Shown here piece after piece: positions 60,205 through 64,000 of a DNA stretch of 64,000 nt (its first letter is position 1; every line of letters starts with the position of its first letter). This DNA comes from Micromonospora alfalfae (lineage in GTDB: Bacteria > Actinomycetota > Actinomycetes > Mycobacteriales > Micromonosporaceae): the NCBI RefSeq assembly GCF_022230925.1, contig NZ_JAKKFH010000062.1, positions 124,001-188,000 of the forward strand, read 5' to 3'. Both the position numbers and the translations under genes were made by a program. Below the pieces are notes generated by a model, which was not told the origin of the DNA, searched no databases, and saw only the letters and a list, made by a program, of their open reading frames with translations.

Positions 60205-60633
60205 ATGGGACAGAACGAGGAGCCACCAGGCGGGCCAGGCTCAGCGCTGATCAGCCAACGGCTTCAGTCGCTGTACAAGAACCATCGCCCAAACCGTCCC
60301 TACAACGACACCGAGGTGGCGGAAGCCCTCAAAGCCAAGGGATACGGCACCTCAGGGGAGACCCTCCGACGGCTACGGACCGGCGAACACGCCAATCCGA
60401 AGGCATCGACGCTGACAGCCTTGGCCGAGTTCTTCGGCGTCGGTGCGGGCTACTTCCTTGACCCGGAGCCGGTCAGCGCGAAGGTACAAGTAATGACGCG
60501 CTCCATCGAACAACTATCCGACGGGGCAAAGGAAGGCATCGACGCGATCATCCAAAGCACTTTGAGGATGGAGCAAGCCGCGCGGGAGGCCGCCCAACTC
60601 GCCGCCGAGCAAGCCCGGCGAGACGCACACTGA
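60205..60633 (+). CDS. XRE-family (EspR-like) regulator of conjugation
   Basis: 142 residues from ATG 60205 (MGQNEEPPGGPGSALISQRL). The HTH is clear (YNDTEVAEALKAKGYGTSGE, then TLRRLRTGEHANPKASTLTA) and the layout with a C-terminal dimerisation helix (IEQLSDGAKEGIDAIIQSTL) is that of EspR-like regulators, which bind DNA as dimers of dimers. Divergent from the T4SS operon with four operator-type sites between them, so it very likely controls transfer and its own expression. Confidence 0.82.
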   Translation: MGQNEEPPGGPGSALISQRLQSLYKNHRPNRPYNDTEVAEALKAKGYGTSGETLRRLRTGEHANPKASTLTALAEFFGVGAGYFLDPEPVSAKVQVMTRSIEQLSDGAKEGIDAIIQSTLRMEQAAREAAQLAAEQARRDAH

Positions 60634-60643
60634 TCTTCGCTGC

Positions 60644-60979
60644 CCAGGACGCCGTGCCGACAGGGATGTTCGCCACGACCTGGCTCAGGTCGTCGTGGAC
60701 GATGCGAATCGTCGGATGGTCACCGGCGTGCAGCTCCAACTCGGCGAGGAGCTTGGCGCTGCTGTCGACCGCGAGGATGCTCGGATAACCCATCCTGGCC
60801 AGTGCGACCGACTGCAAACCCGAGCCGCAGCCGAGGTCGACCGCGAGGCCGGTGCCGTTCGGGCCGGCGACGCCCGCTCGACGGAGAGCATCGAACTGCT
60901 CCTCGACGAGGGTCATGTAGGGCGCACCGAAGATCCAGGTGTAGTGGTCGGCGAGAAAGCCGCCATAGTGCGGGTTCAT
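60644..60979 (-). pseudogene. Class I methyltransferase, 5' part only
   Basis: From ATG 60979 the frame reads NPHYGGFLADHYTWIFGAPY, then the SAM-binding core LAVDLGCGSGLQSVALARMG and ILAVDSSAKLLAEL, and breaks off after NIPVGTAS, where the sequence would normally continue in the Rossmann fold. The break falls within about 10 bases of the XRE stop codon. It is probably a chromosomal gene truncated at the boundary of the conjugative element or at a deletion. Confidence 0.7.
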
Positions 60980-61206
60980 CAGCGCTCCACCCTGCTTGGC
61001 AGTTGGCCTTAAGTACTTCAACGATGAGGAACGGACCAGCCCCCGGCGACGGGACCGCATTCCCCCGCGCAGGGGAGGAGGAGCCGCTCGCCGGTGTCGA
61101 GGCCACGCTCCTACCCATCCGGGGGGCGGGCGCGGCGCAAGGGAGTGGGGTCCACGGACCAGAGCAGGCGGCGCCACCAGGGGCGGGCGGAGCGCAGGGT
61201 GGCCAC

Positions 61207-61488
61207 CTAGACAGTGGACACTTCCGCGGCGCGAGCGGCCTCGTCGGCTGTCGCGACGCCGGGAGCGAAGCCCGCCTGATTGAGCAGTGCCGCCAACACG
61301 TCGACGGCCGGCGCGACGCCGGTTGTGCCGCCGCCGGTCGCAGCCGCTCGGGCATCGGCGAGGGCCTGGCGGGCGTGCCCGGCCACCTCGATCGCGGCTA
61401 GATCGTCCCCCCACCTGTCGACCGGCGCGGCGAACCAACCCAAACTGGCCGACTCGCCCGCAGCAACAATCTGGCCCGGCAATCCCAC
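61207..61488 (-). CDS. Hypothetical protein, low confidence
   Basis: 93 residues from a GTG at 61488 (GLPGQIVAAGESASLGWFAA, VDRWGDDLAAIEVAGHARQA). Helical and unlike any family I can name; the region upstream is without a ribosome site, so it may be a fragment of a longer gene. Confidence 0.3.
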   Translation of the reverse strand: MGLPGQIVAAGESASLGWFAAPVDRWGDDLAAIEVAGHARQALADARAAATGGGTTGVAPAVDVLAALLNQAGFAPGVATADEAARAAEVSTV

Positions 61489-61772
61489 GCCCTCGCCTGC
61501 ACCGCGACGCCCCGCCGCGCGCCTGCGGCGACTGCGGGCTACCCGTCTGCAGTTGTCAACCTGCTCGAATCACGAACCGAACCAACCAATGGTGGCCGCA
61601 TCTCCACGTACGCCAAAGCCGCAGGTCACCGTCGCCGCCGACACCTCGAAGGCGCATGACAAGCAGGTGCACGCCTGGCCAGAGCTGAGGTTCATCGCTA
61701 GCGTCACGAGGCTCCGACGCCAGACGGCGTCAAGAGCCACCAGTAACGCCACGGCCGGAAGGGGCGTATTGC

Positions 61773-62276
61773 ATGGTAGATCGATGGGCCGTAGAGCGTG
61801 CAGTTCGAGACGCTGACTGTTGCCTTAGCCCTTCCGGGCGCCACCTTATCCTGACGCTCTTGACCTGGACCGATACCGCAACCGCAGTGATCCCTCCGCA
61901 ATTCTCGCCGAGCTTGACAGACCTGGAACGTGCGACAGGTTTGGCCCGCTCCACGATCGGAGTCTGGCTGAATCGACTTGAGAAATTGGGCTGGGTCATC
62001 CGGTTCAGGCCAAAAGTGGAAGACGCTCGCCGCAGAAAAGCACGAACCGCCTATCGCCTTCGAGTTCCCACCGGCTCAGGGGTTGGTACGGCCACAGCAC
62101 CACCGCTAGTCCGGCAGCCGGACAGATCTAGTACGGCTGCCGGACTGGGTCCAAACAACAAACATCGTCCCACCGCGCGAAGCTCATCGAACACCCGCCC
62201 AAGTCACTCCTACACCCCAGGAGCCAATGGCTACTGCTCTTATCCCGATTGCGGCAAGTCCGCACCGCTCCATTGA
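61773..62276 (+). CDS. Winged-HTH protein of mobile-element type
   Basis: 167 residues from ATG 61773 (MVDRWAVERAVRDADCCLSP). The HTH pattern LILTLLTWTDTATAVIPPQF, then LTDLERATGLARSTIGVWLN and RLEKLGWVIRF matches proteins common on actinobacterial phages, plasmids and ICEs, used in regulation or as replication helpers. The C-terminal 60 residues are low complexity and end with a CSYPDCGKS Cys pair. It may be the nearest thing to a replication-associated gene here, but that is not shown. Confidence 0.65.
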   Translation: MVDRWAVERAVRDADCCLSPSGRHLILTLLTWTDTATAVIPPQFSPSLTDLERATGLARSTIGVWLNRLEKLGWVIRFRPKVEDARRRKARTAYRLRVPTGSGVGTATAPPLVRQPDRSSTAAGLGPNNKHRPTARSSSNTRPSHSYTPGANGYCSYPDCGKSAPLH

Positions 62277-62355
62277 GCAGATGAAACGGTCGTTCGGAAC
62301 ACCGCCAAGGCGGACGCTAATGACTTGCGGAGTCTTACCTTCTTCGAGATCATTG

Positions 62356-62589
62356 TCAGCCGTCTCCGACGGCGTGCCAGAAGTCGTAGTCGAGCATCAC
62401 TACGCAGACCGCCGTGGGAGTGACCGACACGGCGACCAATGGGACCCAGTCCGCAAGCCATCCAGCACCAGACAGAAGCGGGCATACCAGGTCGAATCCG
62501 ACTACGGCCGCCAGTCCAAGAGCAGGGGGAACGCAGTGCTCAAGCTTCAATTTGCCGAGTCGATGCGCGAGCCTGCGGGATCCTGCCAT
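62356..62589 (-). CDS. Small membrane protein overlapping the protease gene
   Basis: 77 residues with two hydrophobic spans (PALGLAAVVGFDLVCPLLSG and WVPLVAVSVTPTAVCVVML). ATG 62589 overlaps the protease gene by 50 bases; a TTG just after the protease stop is an alternative. Placed as a coupled downstream gene of the protease; no family recognised. Confidence 0.4.
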   Translation of the reverse strand: MAGSRRLAHRLGKLKLEHCVPPALGLAAVVGFDLVCPLLSGAGWLADWVPLVAVSVTPTAVCVVMLDYDFWHAVGDG

Positions 62590-63730
62590 AGACCTCGTTC
62601 ATGAGGCGTAATAGGTGATCAGCAGCGTGTAGCACTCCCGCAGGCTTCTGACGCTCAGGGAAGTTCCGGCTTGCCCATGTATTAAGCGCGACTGCGGCGA
62701 ACGTCGAGAGCTGAGCGAGAAAGGCCATAGGATGCTCGATCTGATTATCCGCTGACCGATGACTAGAAAGCATCTCCGTCAACCGGTAAATAAAATTGAA
62801 CCGTTCAGTGAAGTCCGGATGCGTTGCGGCGCTATCAAGTTCCACCCAAGAGTCAGTGACATGCGCATGTGTAACTAGCGCAAGGGTCGCCCCCGCCACG
62901 GCCCTGTAAATGTCGGGAAATTGAGGCGTGCCATCCAATGCCTGCGCAACAATCAGATAGGCCAGAATATCGGCTTGAAGTTCCTCGCGTTGCGACTGAT
63001 TGAACTGAGACATCATGTGAAAGGCACCCAGTTGTTCGATCGCTTCGTCAACCGCAACCTTGGCCTTTCGCTTGTCTCGTCGAGAGACGGTATGCCCCAG
63101 AAGGTGGTGAGCCAACTCGTGCGCGATTACGAAAGACTCGGCCGCGTCGACCATATCCTCCTGCAACATCTCCCGACCCTTGGCCCAGCGAGCGGCGACA
63201 GGGTTAGCAGCTACCAACAGTCGCCTGTCCGCCCAATCAGATCGCGCAGTATCGAGCTGCTCCCAAGGCTCGGCGAATCGCTTGTCGAGTTCATGCACCA
63301 TAGATTCGAGTCCAGGACGCTTCGCCGCAACATCCCCCACGAACGATTTGAGATTGTGAAAGAACTCATCGTAGGCGGCGGCATACGCGCTCAAGGTGAA
63401 GGAATACTGGACATTGATTTCTATCACCCCAGCCTTACGTTCAGTCCAAGCCATCGCGTTCAGGTCACCCTTAAGCACTCTACCCACGAAGAGGTTATTC
63501 GCCAGCGCTCGCCACTCACCGGGGACCGATTCGATCAATTGCTCGATGGTGATCGTCAACTGTGGGCAGTTCGACCGGTCCGGCCTCCACTCCAACGCCC
63601 GCTCTAGGACATTATCGTCGACCGGGAGAGGTCGATTCGCGTAACGGAAAAGATGAATCCAAAAGTTCAACTCCTGCGGCATTTTGTGTTCGTGAAAGAA
63701 CTTGCCCCGAGAGTTCTTCAGAGTAGCCAC
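62540..63730 (-). CDS. Zinc metalloprotease-like protein (HExxH, M48-like)
   Basis: 396 residues from ATG 63730. The zinc-binding helix is AESFVIAHELAHHLLGHT (HELAHH), about residue 204, and a third acidic ligand is likely in REELQADILAYLI, the M48-like E-x-x-A/x-D pattern. No membrane span, so it is a soluble M48-like or similar gluzincin, probably cytoplasmic. The coding DNA is clearly less GC-rich than the rest of the window, a sign of recent acquisition. The substrate is unknown; stand-alone HExxH proteins on mobile elements often act in defence or stress regulation. Confidence 0.75.
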   Translation of the reverse strand: MATLKNSRGKFFHEHKMPQELNFWIHLFRYANRPLPVDDNVLERALEWRPDRSNCPQLTITIEQLIESVPGEWRALANNLFVGRVLKGDLNAMAWTERKAGVIEINVQYSFTLSAYAAAYDEFFHNLKSFVGDVAAKRPGLESMVHELDKRFAEPWEQLDTARSDWADRRLLVAANPVAARWAKGREMLQEDMVDAAESFVIAHELAHHLLGHTVSRRDKRKAKVAVDEAIEQLGAFHMMSQFNQSQREELQADILAYLIVAQALDGTPQFPDIYRAVAGATLALVTHAHVTDSWVELDSAATHPDFTERFNFIYRLTEMLSSHRSADNQIEHPMAFLAQLSTFAAVALNTWASRNFPERQKPAGVLHAADHLLRLMNEVYGRIPQARASTRQIEA

Positions 63731-64000
63731 AAGGCATCACCTTACCGACCATCCTTGATAGGACCTAGACAACGACACGCGTTCGAGTCTAGCTAATCCT
63801 CTTATGTCTGTTTACCCACTGGGTGCGCCTACCAGGCTGCGGCAAGCGCCCGTTTTACCTCTCAGCATGCCTCCCCGGACACCTCCACTAGTGAACGCCT
63901 GCAAGAATATGGCGTGGCCGGATTCGACTTTCAGTTCACGTACACCGAAGTCCAGGAGCCCATCGTTCGGGTATGCCAGGCTGCGGCCAGAGCACGCGCA
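63731..64000. other. Right edge, no feature supported
   Basis: 270 bases upstream of the protease gene. The protease promoter must lie here. I see no ORF, tRNA or repeat that I can defend. Confidence 0.4.

Overview
The window is high-GC actinobacterial DNA: GTG and TTG starts are common, lsr2 occurs twice, and HTH proteins with TPR-like or SHOCT-like tails are of Streptomyces/Micromonospora type. A Micromonosporaceae-like host is my inference, not proven. Most of the window looks like a conjugative element (plasmid or ICE) with an accessory zone. I find no integrase, no clear replication initiator and no intact tRNA or attachment site, so plasmid versus ICE stays open.

Left part (1-15,900). 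A tightly overlapping minus-strand operon (GH3/NagZ-like, Ldh-family oxidoreductase, radical SAM protein, and an unknown protein running off the left edge) faces a divergent HTH/TPR-like regulator. Then come a 5' isoaspartyl methyltransferase fragment, an internally deleted IS5-type element, an unrelated HTH gene fragment, further regulators, the first lsr2, a PD-(D/E)XK nuclease-like protein and a convergent ATP-dependent DNA ligase.

Middle part (15,900-35,650), the mobile-element maintenance and cargo zone. It holds a 120-bp imperfect palindrome, a DUF932 protein, a zinc-finger-like protein, a ParB-like protein and a decayed ATPase. A set of mostly unknown genes follows; five of them share one promoter/leader cassette (-35 TAGACA, 17-bp spacer, -10 TATAGT, then a leader hairpin around ACGGCGAA), and most are closed by a strong hairpin. 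One member is a diguanylate cyclase. Two cassette copies lie inside a 438-bp direct repeat that also brackets three genes. A MobF relaxase with a likely upstream oriT and a translationally coupled DUF3800-like gene closes this part.

Right-centre (35,770-47,870). A minus-strand cluster encodes a restriction-endonuclease/NACHT NTPase, a PIN-domain membrane protein and a GNAT-like protein; it is the best defence-island candidate. After that: WD40 and ligase-tail remnants, the second lsr2 (with the same type of upstream palindrome as the first), an intact IS5-family element, a methyltransferase gene between 36-bp inverted repeats, and a MarR/APC permease/MFS cargo set.

Right part (47,860-60,633). 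A roughly 12-kb minus-strand type IV secretion operon (MinD-like ATPase, pilin-like, VirB8/TcpC-like, VirB6-like, SCO6880-like, VirB4-like, coupling protein, accessory proteins, lipoprotein, transglycosylase/M23 hydrolase) runs by stop/start overlaps and continues through a 47-aa ORF into marR. A divergent XRE regulator with four AAGTTGG-type operator sites probably controls it. Beyond the regulator the sequence changes abruptly to a truncated methyltransferase, a wHTH protein and a lower-GC metalloprotease.
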